Of a DNA stretch of 64,000 nt, positions 23,765-36,383 are shown piece by piece. The notes under the pieces are model-generated. The model had not been told where the DNA came from. It saw only the letters and a program-made list of their open reading frames with translations, and did not search any database. The number at the start of each line of letters is the position of its first letter. The stretch's first letter is position 1. Origin of the DNA: Malus domestica (Eukaryota > Streptophyta > Magnoliopsida > Rosales > Rosaceae); NCBI RefSeq assembly GCF_042453785.1, contig NC_091668.1:10436001-10500000 (forward strand), read 5' to 3'. The translations under genes and the position numbers were made by a program.

Positions 23765-25440
23765 GACGAGCTTTCTTATTATTACTTACTGTTATGCTTT
23801 AGGTATAAAATCGATTTACTTTTCCTCCCCAGTTAGGGTAATCAAGAACTAAGAACCCAGCAACTAAGGTCAGATATATTATATATAGTCCTGTGAATTA
23901 GAGTCAAGTGACTACTCTCGTTCAGGAACGTTACATCTATGGTTATTCAATTTACTTCCATCATCTTAATGTCTTTCAACAATTATTAAGCTTATTTATA
24001 AAGTTGGTTTTGCCTTAACGCACATTTGCCATCCCTTTTGCATTTTTTGAGTTGCTTATTATTACATTTCAACATGATTCAAAATATCCAAACCGATGCT
24101 ACGATTATCCACGTAGAAGGAGAAGTTGTGGCTATTGGGTCGTGGCCATGCTATACTGAAATAATGTAAAGTGGTGTAACCAGTATTTAAAATATTCACG
24201 AAATTGTAGAATATTTCCGTTGAAATATTCGAAAAATCAAGAATCAATATGGAAATGCAAACTTCACCCTATATCGGCGAGATATAGAAAAATTATTGAT
24301 TCACTATAAAAAAATTTGCCAAAACTTATTGCAGATTTCAAACTTTTGATTTATTTTTTATTTTTAGAAACTTTTCTTTAATTCTCTGAAAGAGTTGATA
24401 AACTTATCCCATTGCAAATTTCTATAATTTCCTTCGAAAACAACCGATATTGAAAATACATATCGATGTTTTAAACAGTGGCTGTAACCAATCTATATAT
24501 AATATTATATGGGAATACAATTAGTTTTGCTCTGGGGAATAGTTTGATGGACATGCTAGAACATACGATGTATTGTACTATGCATGTGTCCATATTACAC
24601 AATATCTTGTATCTAATATATAAATCGCCTAATATGTATAGTTTAAGCACTCCACCTTTGTTACACCACCTCCAATCATTGGTCTAAAGACATGCATTGG
24701 GAAGTTTTTGTTGGCTAAAAATTCAAATTTTAAGACGAACTGCCAACTAGCGTGCGGAGGGAGGGATAACTCTTACGCTTGTACAAGGAATATCGACGGG
24801 TCAAAGAAAGAAAAATGGCAATATCGGCAAAGCGTTGAGGGCAGTTGGTCACAAACCAGCACCAGTTTCCCAAGAAATGCAGCCCAGCAAACCAAACGGG
24901 CTTAATGAGGCCTAACGATTGAAAACAGTCTTCCATTTTATGCAAAGTTCAATTCGTGCAGCAACATCACCATTTCGATTATTAGTCTCCGTCACAACCA
25001 ATGCACGCATCGGCCATCCTGTAAGGCTAGCCGACCCGTGCCATTGGTGTTGAAAGGAGTACCGGTAAAGAAACCATTAACCACCATCACGTATGCTAAA
25101 AGGAGCTCACACAAATTAACCACCATCATTAACATTCCATAGCCTTGATAACCACATAAATCGGTCTTCACTAAAATATTGATTCTCCACAGTGCTTCAA
25201 AGTCCGAAAGAAAAAACGAAGCGCAATATGAAGAAAAAGAAAAGAAAAAAAGAGGAAGAACAAATGTTAGTTTAAAAAACAAGAAAGAGTAGGCACGACA
25301 ATCCTTTCGGCTGTGACTTTGTAAGAATAAAGACGAAACTAAAATACACCTTTCAACAACATGAGTAAAAACTGCCCACTCTACACACCAACTCCTAGAC
25401 TTAACTAAACATCAAACTTGCGTATCACAGTTTCTAAAAT
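23765..25440. other. Intergenic between convergent genes
   Basis: No gene is visible. It should hold the transcript ends of the NAC gene and of the minus-strand coiled-coil gene. Nothing else can be supported. Confidence 0.4.
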
Positions 25441-25499
25441 TTTACGCAGGCGATTCAACCTCCATGAAGAAAGGACATGTAAACAAAGCCAGTAGTCGC

Positions 25500-28400
25500 T
25501 TACTTCTCTGGATGGCCCCTTTTAGCCTTACGTCGTGTATGGTTGGTACCTCGAACGGGTTTTTTAGTCTTTGTGCTGCATAATGACGCACAAAGTCGTA
25601 ATGAGCAAACAGAAATATGTTAGGATTACTTTTCATTAGAGAATGGGGTGTTCATGCATAAGCACGTATAAGTAACTAACCCGAAAAGTGAGGAGAAAAT
25701 TCTGAACAGAATTATGATGGGCAGGGCCAACAAAGCCGAGGCCTGCAACATTTTAATTGTGATTAAATAAGGTGATCAAACCTAAATTTCAAAGAAAGAA
25801 AACAGAACAAAGAAAGAAATGCAAGAAGATTGATTTCATTATACGTACCGCAAACCACTCCAACTCCTTTGTAGCAAGAGGTCTTGTCAGTTCATGCCTC
25901 TTCAGCAAATCTTTTACTGTCCCTTGAACCTTGAAGAAATATTGATCACAAAATTAAATAACACCATAGCTGGTTCAGTGAATGGCTTAGGCTACGGGTG
26001 CATCCACCACGGCAAGAACATCCAAAGAAATAAAATAACACACAATTCATTCACAACATGCAGTCAGTCTTCAACAGAATATAACATATGAACTGAAGAC
26101 CATTCAACGCGGTCACTATAAGATAGTAGACAAAACATATATGTCATCTTATGTCATGATGAAGTGATTGGTCAAAGCAGTTGATAATTATATGTTAATT
26201 ATCGTCATCAAATGGAAAAGAAAAAGAAAATAGAAAAACAAGGAATAATAAATGAACTTGCAATCAGCCTTTAAATAATTTGTATCTAACTAACAGCAGC
26301 ATATTGAATGGAGGTTATTTCGAATTGATGTTGATACCTGATGATGGTATGTTGTTGCAAATTTGAGAAACTTCTCGTAGGCAATAACTGCCTTCTTTGT
26401 ATAAGGCTTCAATACCACTCGAACCTTATCAACATGAGGTTTTGCCACAGTGGCCACCTGATCAACATACGGCTTGCTGAACCTTTTTGCTTCCTGTCAC
26501 CCAAAAATACAGCTGTAGGATGCATGTAGGCAACATGAATGGACCAAATTCCTTGTCTAAAGAAATGTATATGTGAAAATATAGATACCTGAAAATAAGG
26601 ATCAACAACTTCCTGCGCTTTTAGAACATGCGGAGCTAGTGTAGTCTTTGAAACTTCATAAACTTCAATAGTTTTTGCACTTAACGATTTCACATGAGGT
26701 TCAACAGTATCCTTCACCACCACCCATTGTTCCTTGATTGCCGGGACCCATTTCTTTAATAGGACAGACATGAAAAGGGGGGAAAATAAAGTTTAGTGAG
26801 AAAGGCAAACCATTTCATATAAACAAGGCATAAACCACAACTGAATAGGAGAACATACTAGCATTCATACATGCATACAAGCATACTAACATAAATGTAA
26901 ACATACTAGCATGCATATGCGTGTGTGTGTGTATCCTGTAACATTATTAACGCCATGGAACGATTTTTTAGCTAGAGTCAGTGGAAACAGCAATACCATC
27001 AATCTCAGGTTCTCATTTAGTGTTATGAATCAAAGCTCTACATTGTTACACAAAAGTGGAAATAGAAAATAAAATAAATTAGCTTACGGTTTTTAATGTT
27101 GCCACATGGGGCCCAGCCCACTTTTCAGCCTGGGCTTTTTTCTCCAGAGCCTGAACAAATTTGAAGGACCTTGTCAGTTGTTGAAGGATAATACTACTCA
27201 GTAAATTAAGCATAAACTTGTAAAAGAGAAAATTGTAGGAGTGACGTATCAGATTCTTCAAGTGACCATACAGCAATTAATTGTAATACCTTCTGAATTG
27301 CAATATCCACTGCCGGTTTTCCATGAACTTTCCAGTGTGTCTCTAGAAAGGACTGCAAGTTGATAATAATGTCAATTCCTTGAAAAAAACTTTTCTTTAC
27401 TACTGTAAAATGCACTCAGTTTACCTGGCACTGCATAAAATGTACAGCAAGCCATGGTGGAATCCATGCTCCATGCACCTGATTCAAAAAAACAAAATAT
27501 CCTTTAGGGCTCGCAATCAAAACCTAATCACCATATGATATATAACATAAGGGGAAAGATGTGTGAAATCATATGATATATGGAGACCAGAGAAAGAAAA
27601 AAAAGGGGGGGGGGGGGGGGGGGGGGGCATATGTGCGACTGCAAATTGAAAGAAAATAAGCAAACTAAACTTTCGTTTCACTTTCAGATTCCAACTGAGC
27701 CATTGACGGATGAGTTATATAAATTACTGAAAAAAATTGAGAAATGAACTTTAAAGAACCTTAGTTCTATGACAAGCTTAAACAAAACTTTCAAATTCTA
27801 TTTCTTAAGAAACTCACTTGACTGATTTTTTCTTAATTTACAACTAGCTCAGAAAGAATATAGACAAACATTGAGAGACAGTTAAAATGACAGAGAGAAT
27901 TCATGCAACTTAATACCTCATTTAACTCTTTTGCTTTTTTAGTAGCTTCAAACTTTGCCCTTAACATTTCCTCCTGAAGACAAATTTAGAAACATAGACT
28001 GAGCATTAGCACCAACCCCCACCTAGAAAAATGCACTTCCGCAGAGACTTAAAAATTACCTCAGCCACTTTAAGAGCACGCTCAGTATTACGGATTTTGG
28101 TCTTCTGCTCATCATTAGTCTTTTCAATCTGTAAAAAGATCATCAAACATCATTCTACTATCCCCACGGGATAACATTAAGCAAATCTCGAGTAGCATTA
28201 CACCTAGTATAAAATGATATGAAGGAAAAAGAAAATAAGAAGTAGAATTTTTTGTTCATCATTGTATAGAAGTCAAGAAAGTAACACAAAAAACACCACA
28301 GCATCCCAAATTGTGTCTACATTGGTTCTAAAGAAGGATGTAAACTAACAATATTGTTTTGCCCACCAACAGCTTACATTCTAATATTCTATACAAAAGA

Positions 28401-29809
28401 CATTCACATTAACAAACTCATTTCTGTGGGAATAAACAGAGGACTCATCACAAAAAGGACACAAAACGTATTGACAATATCTACAGAGTCAAAAAATTCA
28501 AACCAAAACAAAACGGTGATCAATTGACAGAGTTAGTTAAAAATAAGACAACTTTTGGTATCCTTTATGTTACTATCATTCTTTACTTAACACTAAAATC
28601 CAATGCGAAACAATATTCTTATAATCAGAATCACTAAGGATTTTCACTATGAGCACATTCAGCTACAAAATAACTTATATCCCAAATGAGAAAAAAATAA
28701 CTCACCTTCCCTATTTTTAAAAGCAAAACATCGATCTTCTTCTCAGCTTCATTTGCCCGGGCTTCCAAGCCCTCTTTCTCCTTACGTTGCGATTGTAATT
28801 CCTTTTTAAGTTCATTAACCTGCATAGGAGAATGAATGAATTGGCAATTCAGTGGTATTCTCTCTTTTCGCCAACAAGAATGTAGTGGTTTCCAGAGAGT
28901 AAAACAGTCCACTTCACCATATCTAACCTTTTTCTCCAGTTCACCGGCACGTGCATGAGCCTTCCCAACCAGCTGCTCAGCATCTAATGACCCTTTTTTC
29001 TAAAAATACAGAAACATAGACAGAAATCAATATGTAGATAAACAAACTGTTACTCGAAAAACAGATTGGGTATTTGGTTTTCTGGCATTTCATGGAAAAA
29101 CGCCTAACCTGGAGAGACTCGATTTCACTCTGCAACGAAGAAATGCTATCCGAGTTCTCTTGAATGACTTTCTCCTTCTCTTCTATAAGCTCATTCTTCC
29201 CTTTTAGTTCCTTAATCTTCTCACCGACCTCGAATTCTTCAACATTCAACAAACACAAACCCGTCAGCCAGGGAAACCCCAAACAGCACTCAAAGCACTT
29301 AAAAATGCTCGAAATCGAAATTCAACTAATATCAATGTTGTTTCTACTCACAACGTAACTACAAAATTAAGCATTTTTACTGCTCTGATTAAAATTATAA
29401 CAGATTGAAAATCCAAAGCTGTAACTTAGATTCCAAAACACAAACACAAAATTATGAATGGAAAGAAATTAAAACACTTCCCAATTGAAAAACAAAGGAT
29501 CTCTAATTTTAGTAACATTGGATGGCGAGAAAACCGTGGGAAACAATCGAAATCTGCAAACACTTGAAAACTCAAAAATTTCATCCCATAAACCCTAGAA
29601 TTCGCAGAAGATGATAGAAACGAACCTAGGGAGTGGATCTTAGCCCTGAGCTGATCCAACTCGATCTTCAGAGCGGACGAATCAGGGCCATCCGATCGGA
29701 GGAGCTTCACTGGCTCGTCTTCCTCCGCCGGGACTGAAGCGTCGGCCCTAATCTGGGAGCAAATTAGGGCAAGAAAGATTGAGAGAATCGCGAGCTTGGA
29801 GGCCGCCAT
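25500..29809 (-). CDS. Coiled-coil ER/secretory membrane protein, At2g24420/At4g31340 family (14 exons)
   Basis: The joined frame gives 447 aa with no stop. Exons (high to low) are 29809-29626, 29236-29109, 28999-28928, 28819-28706, 28128-28060, 27973-27917, 27478-27425, 27352-27290, 27150-27088, 26753-26589, 26493-26338, 25929-25849, 25742-25681 and 25575-25500. All junctions are GT-AG. Residues 1-22 form a signal peptide (AILSIFLALICSQIRA). A long coiled coil spans about 45-208. Next come the conserved VHGAWIPPWLAVH (209-221), repeats of the PHV type (EPHVKSL, APHVLK, KPHVDK) over 250-375, one membrane helix at 403-422 (ALLALPIIILFRIFSSLF) and a basic tail ending GHPEK. Arabidopsis relatives are labelled 'DNA repair ATPase-related' or 'myosin heavy chain-related'; neither name is supported by motifs here. 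The function is unknown. It is tail to tail with the NAC gene. The ATG at 29807-29809 is the first in frame before the signal peptide. Confidence 0.93.
27605..27627. repeat. Poly-G run of 23
   Basis: Twenty-three consecutive G (C on the coding strand) lie in intron 6 of the coiled-coil gene, preceded by an A run. The length may not be exact, since such runs are hard to sequence. Confidence 0.9.
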
Positions 29810-29999
29810 GGGAGCATGCAATCACAGCCAACCAAACTCTCAACAGCGACGGTTTATTCGATTTTTTGAGTTCGAGTTCGATTTCTTCCGACTACAAATA
29901 GTAAATCTCCCTTTTTCTTTTTTCTTTTTTTGGGATATACACACATTAAATCTTGTTTCGGTACGCCTTGAGGGAAAAATTGGAAACTGAAATTTACAT

Positions 30000-30009
30000 G
30001 ACACGTGTC
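30000..30009. promoter_or_regulatory. Palindromic G-box GACACGTGTC
   Basis: A perfect 10-bp palindrome with an ACGT core lies 190 bp upstream of the coiled-coil gene's start codon. Related GGACGTGTGG and GTGGACG words follow. bZIP or bHLH factors bind such sites in plants; its use here is inferred. Confidence 0.5.
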
Positions 30010-30139
30010 GGTTGATAAAGGGCATGTGGACGTGTGGGGATGCGTGGATTTTTGACTCGTGGCAGTTGAGGTACTTGTCAATGAAGGTGGGCGGTTTGGT
30101 GCACGTAGCCGGGTGGGTGAGGTTGGTGATGGTATAAAT

Positions 30140-30360
30140 TGGAAAGTCTCATATTATTTCAAACATAAGAGTATCCGTCCACAAACGCAAGTAAGGGCAT
30201 TCAATCCACGAACACATGGCATTCGTGCATCCATATAAGTAAGTATATCCGTCCGCATACACAAACAAATGACATCCATCCACGAAAATAAGTAAGGGGA
30301 TCCATCTACAAACACTGTGTGTGCATGCCTCCACAAACATAAGTATGTATACAATGCGGC
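30140..30360. repeat. Degenerate minisatellite
   Basis: About six imperfect copies of a roughly 35-40 bp unit (ATCCATCCACAAACA-AAGTAAG type) lie in tandem. The open frames on the minus strand here come from the repeat and are not genes. Confidence 0.6.
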
Positions 30361-31223
30361 TCGCTTAAGGTCTTCATTTTGAGAACACGCAAAGTTTTTT
30401 TTTTTTTTTTTTAATGAGCTATCAGATTAATCTTGCAATAGATTAAACTATAAACTTAATTAATCTTTGTTATACCGAAACACAATAATTCTGTAAAGTG
30501 ATTAAATAAAAAATAATAGTTCTTGCTTGAAACCTTCCATTTTCTTCCCCTTCCGCCTCTCTTCCACATCCCCTTCCTCTCTCCATCTCTCTCCCAATCG
30601 CTCACCCACCTTCTCTCCTCCTAAGTTTCTTATCTTTCCCTTTTGTGTATGAAAAAGGGAGAGGGACGTGTTTCAAAATTTCATCGTCGGAAAATTTCAT
30701 ATGAAAAAAAAAAGTTCACACGTTTAATAAGAATAGGTTCCTAATTTTCAAATCCACACAATCCCATTTTTTTTTTTTTTTTGCTTTATAACTAACTGGG
30801 TTTGAATATTATGACAAAAGATTAGATGAAATTGGTTGTGTAAAATTATTAGGGTTTTATGCAATTGGATTTGATAGGTTTAAATATTCAATGAGAAGAT
30901 TAAGTTTTGCACATGGACAGGATTCATATGACCTTAAACCTTCTTTTCATAGCGTCCAGAACGGTGGACTACCATGGCTTGGCCACCAGCTAGTACCTCT
31001 TTTTGAAGGAAAAGAAAAAGAAGGAAACTCACTTCTCTTTACTTATTTTGTTCTTGTTTCTTCTAGTTTTTGGTTTTATCAATTAGTATTTTGTTTCGGT
31101 GTAACATAGATTATTTAAGTTGCTAACTTCATCTACCGTAAGATTAAACTGAAGGATCATATGAAAATTATATTAATGAATGTAGAAAGTTAAACAACGT
31201 CATTTTTAAAAAGTAATAAGTGT
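30361..31223. other. AT-rich intergenic DNA
   Basis: It has long T runs (30396-30411 and 30767-30781) and a CT-rich block at 30540-30640. I see no gene. Confidence 0.4.
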
Positions 31224-31231
31224 GTTATAAG

Positions 31232-33221
31232 CAAGATCTAAAATATCGATATTATCGGCGATATTTCGCCGATAATATCTTTTTTTTTTTTTAGAGGGTG
31301 ATATTTTCACACTTATCCACTTAATTATCGTCAATATATCGATATTTTTGTCGATATTATCGCGATAATATCGGAGACGATATTTTCAGCATTTTAATGC
31401 ATTATTTGGGCAATATATCGTGATATTATCGATAATATCGCAAGCAGTGTTCTAAAAATCGACCTGGGCGCTGGACGATGGGCTTCCGTGGTGATTTTGG
31501 GCAAAACGTTCAATAAAACGGAGAGGGTTTAAGCGGTCGACTAGGCGGCGCTAGGCGGCATGGTAGGCGGTTCCTTGTTTCTCCGCTTTATGTTTGTGCA
31601 AATTGCAAACCCAGAACATCTAGATGTTTCTCGTCATGCTGCATCTAAGATTTGACCAGTATTGCAAACCCAAGACTTTTGTGAATGAAAACGGAGAAGT
31701 GTGGTGGTGGATAAGAGATGTGCGGTGGAGAGATGAAGGGATTGAGGGGGTTGTTTTAATTTGGAGGGATAGAGGGAGATATTTTCGATGTTTAATTTGT
31801 GGGTTTTCAGGAAAGAAGAAAATGGAAGGATAGAAACTGAGAAGAGGTAAAAGAGAAAATCTGAAAAGATGAAGAAGAAGAAGAAAAGTTTGAAAAGTCA
31901 GAAGAAGAAGAAAAGTGAAAAGATGAAGAAGAAGAAGGAAAGTTTGAAAAGTTTGAAAAGTCAGACGAAGAAGAAAAGTGAAAAGATGAAGAAGAAGATG
32001 GAGCAAAGAGATAAAAGAGAAAAGTTTGAAAAGATGAAGAAGAAGATGTAGAAGGAGAAAAGTTCGAAAAGATGTGAACGGGCAGCAGGGAACTTGGGAA
32101 AGTGAAAAAGTCTATGAAAAGAAGAAATTTACCTAAATCCGTCTAGATCCCGCCTAGGCGCTAGCCCTTTTAGAACCTTGATCGCAAGATGAAACCCAAA
32201 AATACTTGAAAAATGCTGAAAAGTCTCAATCTTGCGCATAAAGGGATTCGAACCCCTCCCTTTGTCAACCACACACCTGGGCCTTCTCCAACTCACTACA
32301 GATGTGTTTGTGATTACATATTCAACATGTAATATTTATATGGTCGTTAAGATGTCTGCAAGGCTTGCAAGCTAATATTTATTATCTAGGACAAATTTCT
32401 ATATTTAAAAAAACACCAGGAATTGGTGCCATAGGGAATGACTATACTCGTAGAGAAAGAGGCAAGGGGACTTTGTCAAGTCAAGAAGATGACTCCTTAT
32501 CTATAACTTCAGACTCTGTTGGAGTGGGAAGTAGTAACTATGGTTATACTCATAACCAACCATTTCCCTACCCTTCATATCCCATTCCTGTTGGGATGGA
32601 ATCGAGCGACTCATGGAAAGGATCTGAGACTCAATCTTCAAATGATTTTGCTTATGGACAACGTCAACCAATCTTGGATCCATATGGATGACATGTTAAC
32701 AATTACATGCAAAACTATTTTGGGGATTTATCATTTGATGACTACTCTTCAGAATACACTTACTCTACACATAGAGATGATGAAGATAGTGAAAATTTTG
32801 AACCTTATAGGAACTCTATGTGGTACTAAGTCACTCATGTATCTTACCATGCAATGTATAAAGTGTAAAATATTGTACTAATTCATTATATATAAATGAT
32901 TATGGTGTGTTTAAACTTCTTACATTAATTACTACATATTTTCTATACTCACAATGTTTGCCAGCTCGCTATATAATCAACTTAAATTAGTTAAATCCAT
33001 CATGCAATGCATTTCCTTCCATTTTTTTTGTAATAAACTAATAGATAATTGACTAAATAAGCATCTTGCAAAGTTTCAATAAAAATTTCCAAGTTTTTCT
33101 TACAATTTTTATGGTTTTTATTCAATTTTTATTGATATCGATAATATCCTGATATTTCTATCGAAATTTTCATGTTTTTTGACTACTGATATTTCCGATA
33201 TCACTGATATTTTAGACCTTG
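31232..33221 (+). mobile_element. hAT element with transposase C-terminal remnant
   Basis: The inverted ends CAAGATCTAAAATATCG and CGATATCACTGATATTTTAGACCTTG are flanked by GTTATAAG (31224-31231) and ATTATAAG (33222-33229), which match in seven of eight bases. The ends are packed with TATCGATATTATCGG-type palindromic motifs. Near the right side, 32416-32690 and 32691-32829 (two frames) encode a low-complexity, Ser/Tyr/Gly-rich tail. Visible are SSQEDDSLSITSDSVGVGSS, NQPFPYPSYP, FGDLSFDDYSS and ENFEPYRNSMWY. It looks like the disordered C-terminus of a plant hAT transposase. The catalytic region is absent. A smaller hAT element is nested at 31445-32180. Confidence 0.75.
31445..32180. mobile_element. 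hAT element nested in the 31232-33221 element
   Basis: The ends CAGTGTTCTAAAAATCG and (inverse) CAAGGTTCTAAAAGGGC are flanked by a perfect 8-bp duplication ATCGCAAG (31437-31444 and 32181-32188). The subterminal repeat is of the GGCGCTAGGCGG / CCGCCTAGGCGCTAG type. A GAA-rich run at 31866-32090 produces long but meaningless open frames on both strands. Confidence 0.85.
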
Positions 33222-33229
33222 ATTATAAG

Positions 33230-34740
33230 AATTAAAAATATTCATTAAATAGTCAAATATATTTTTTAATAAAGCAGCTTTTTGCTTTTAAACGGGCCTC
33301 AATCTTTAATGATATGTAATTGAGACCACGAGTTTGAGTTGACGTTCTTTTGTGTTGAGGTTGTAGAAAGGAGAAGGAATCAAGCAAGAAAGGAAAGTCA
33401 TAGTTTCAATTTGCAATTTGGGCTTTCGAAGTCCCAGCTAAAGATCCATACTGAAGTGCCGAAGAACAAAGACATGAGAATTTGCCCATGCGCGGTTTGA
33501 GCTGGCTATAACTTACAATTTGGACTTGCAATTTGGGCTAACTATGTCACAACTTGACGAATTCATACAATCATTCAAAGCATAGAAATACAAACTGATA
33601 CATATTTCAATATGTGAGGGTACAAAATGGCTATAACTGATCTCCAATCGAAAAGACTAAATATAACATTGTCTAGAATTATAGTCCCGCAAAAAATATC
33701 GCTAAATGAACAGTGTCAGACCATATTCATATATCATCTCCGACCGAATTGGCTAAATATAGCCCCCTCAATAATTTATTAGTTTTAAGTTCATACTTTA
33801 AATTTATTGATTAATTTAATTATATTGTTGGATATTTTCAAATCTAGGCATTAAATTTAAATAAGTTATTGGACCTAGGCCGAAAAAAAAAAAAAGCTAA
33901 GAGGAGGGTTACATTTGACCAACCTGATGCTCATTTGACCGGACTCCATAGAATTATAGTCCAGTCATCGGTTATAGATGAGTTTTTGAGCAAATTAGGC
34001 AATTTTTTGGTTTTTGGACTTTTAACCCTCTTCATCGGAGATATCTTAATATCCATGAGGTAAGTGCTTCAGTTTTGGTTGGGTTTACTTATGTATGCTT
34101 TAATTCTATTTGTTATACTGGTTTTTTTAATTTTTTATTATTATGCTACTCCGTACTTGGAAGGAGGTTATGCTGGTCCTCTATGTATCTTGAGTTTGAT
34201 TACAATCAAGCAAGATGTGGATAAAATTAGAACTATCTGAAATCCACTTGCAGAAATTTTATCTTATTTTACTTTTTCTTAGGTTTTCTTGTGTCGTGAT
34301 ATGTTCACAATCGACTGCCTTGAATTAATTCACATGCAACAATTATTAAATCAAAACTTCATGAAACAGTGAACTCATTTTATGTAACTTAAAACGCTTC
34401 AATAACATACCAAAAACGCTTTCATTTCTCCAAAGAAAACTTTCCAACCTTAGAATTTAAAATCATTTTTATATGCAGCATTGGTTTTTTGAATTTTTGT
34501 TACTTTGTTTCCGTGCCCACTGCGGGACCGCAGTGCAGTCTGCAACCTCTCCACATAAGGCTTCTTTACACTTGACTGGCTGCAACAAGTTCTGCAGTCT
34601 TTATTCGTATCTCTATCTTAATAATTTATGTCCTTTTTTGTTCCTACCAAATTATACCAGATTTTAAGTTCCTAAGTTGACATACAGATACTTTGTGATA
34701 CGTGAATTCTAACATGCACTTTAGAATTGTCATTTTCTTA
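33230..34740. other. Intergenic, nothing identified
   Basis: Only short open frames occur, without recognisable motifs. A lysine-rich one at 33869-34063 has no supporting context. Confidence 0.35.
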
Positions 34741-34754
34741 CATTAATTTTATAG

Positions 34755-35310
34755 GTTTTTTTTTTTTAGCTACACCTCCGAAATTCATATCTAATCTCAT
34801 TTTGCTCTCTATAACTCAAAAGTCGTCATTTTACTCTCTAAAACTCAAAGTTTGCTTAACTTTGTGCATTGAAACTCGATTTTAATTTCATTTTGCCCCA
34901 TGAAACTTGAAAGTCGTCTCTATAAAACTCAAAATTCATTTCACATTGTCTTTAGATATGTTAACTTCTTATGTGGGATTGATTCAGGTGCACCAGGCTA
35001 ATCAATTTCTTTTTTTATTTTTTTTGTCTCTTCAATTTTTTTTTTAAAACTTAATATTATCTGATTGTTGAATGTTAACGCATAATGAAGATTTATAATT
35101 AAATTTGTTGCACATGTAGCATAGTCTTATTGGGTATTGGGTCTCACTTATGTTTTAGGAGGCTGCCTATAAGTTTCAAGAGAAGAGAGAGTCAACAAAT
35201 TAAAGTGAAACGTTTTTTGTGTTTCAGGAAGTAAAGTGATGACTTTTAAGTTACAGGGGCAAAGTAATCGAAATGAAGTTCCAAAGAGCGTAACTAAAAA
35301 TAAGCCTAAC
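34755..35310. mobile_element. Possible non-autonomous DNA transposon
   Basis: The left side has repeated (T/A)CTCTCTAAAACTCAAAGT-like words, including GCTACACCTCCGAAATTCAT. The right side carries the inverse type (AAGTAATCGAAATGAAGTTCC...GTAACTAAAAATAAGCC). No clear target duplication was found. Confidence 0.35.
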
Positions 35311-35674
35311 TTATAATACAAATTTAGGTTGTAGTGTTAATATTTTTCATGTAATTTCTTACACTTTTGTTATCTAACATTTTCAACATTTTATGCATTG
35401 TAGACATGACATGTGCTTACAACAAAACTAGTTGCCACACTGCTTATGACTTGTAATAACCCAAGCAACTTCATGTAATTTCTTACACTTTAGTGACCAA
35501 GTAATAAATGTGTGTATAGTACACATCTGTTCATATTTGAAAATTGCACAACTTCATCACTCAAATAAACATTCATCTACTAGTAGCATTATATGATACC
35601 ATTTTTACAGAAGTGTTATTGATTATATTCGGTATCGTGCTTGCAAACGTACTTTTTGTAACAAAAAAAAAAGT

Positions 35675-36025
35675 GAAGAAGTTGAGGTTTTACCATAAAA
35701 TTAATTGGCAATATGAAGATTAACCCAACAAAGTTTTGCATTGGCTTCTCCCTCATTGATGTGGGACAAATTGTCCTCACATCATCAACTCTCAACACAT
35801 CCTTGCATGTGTGACGAATTTTTAAGTCTATACGTAGACAACAAATTGGGTTATGTGTGAGCACGTGTGGCCGTTGGGCTTTAACACGACACTTGAGACA
35901 ATCTGACTCTGATACCATGAAAGATTTAAGTTTCTACTATAAAATTAATTGAAAATATCGAGAGTATCCTAACATTTTATAAGTACTTACATTGACTTGC
36001 TCCTCACCCACACATTATCAACTCT
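35675..36025 (-). mobile_element. TRIM-like LTR element remnant, family 2
   Basis: On the minus strand two LTR-like blocks (about 36025-35925 and 35800-35675) share GTTGAGAGTTGATxATGTG and ATTAATTTTAT(G/A)GTA. Just after the first is the primer site TGGTATCAGAGTCAG (35903-35917). The interior CCAATTTGTTGTC...ATTCGTCACACATG matches the interior of the element at 14405. It is non-coding. Confidence 0.7.
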
Positions 36026-36383
36026 CAACAAAAGAACTTGTACACACTATCTAAAAAAAAAAATTTTGCTATAAAAATTGAAGCGGGCTTTTGAAACATT
36101 TTTTGAGAGAGAAAAAAACGTGTTGCTCTCTCGCCATCTTAATTAGAGCATCTCCAATACAAACACACTAACATTCTCACAATAAGAAAGTTTAAATTTC
36201 GTATGTGATTAATTCAATTATTTGCAATTTTTTTTATGTATTCGCAGCTCTTTATGAGTTAAATTTTGTCAATGTTATTCTTTATTTATTTTAAAAAGAT
36301 TTACACCTGAAACTCTTTAAATTCTGAAAAGAGGAAAAAATATGGATGAGGTCAAGACTCAAATTTAGAATGAGGAGTAAGGT

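Noticed and set aside
31620..32051. Leu/Phe-rich minus-strand frame and Lys-rich plus-strand frame
   Set aside because: Both come from a GAA/TTC-rich tract inside a nested hAT element, with no motif or splice support.
32231..32300. tRNA gene suggested by GGGATTCGAACCCCTCCC
   Set aside because: Only the T-arm-like part is present. There is no acceptor stem or anticodon arm pairing, and it lies inside a hAT element.
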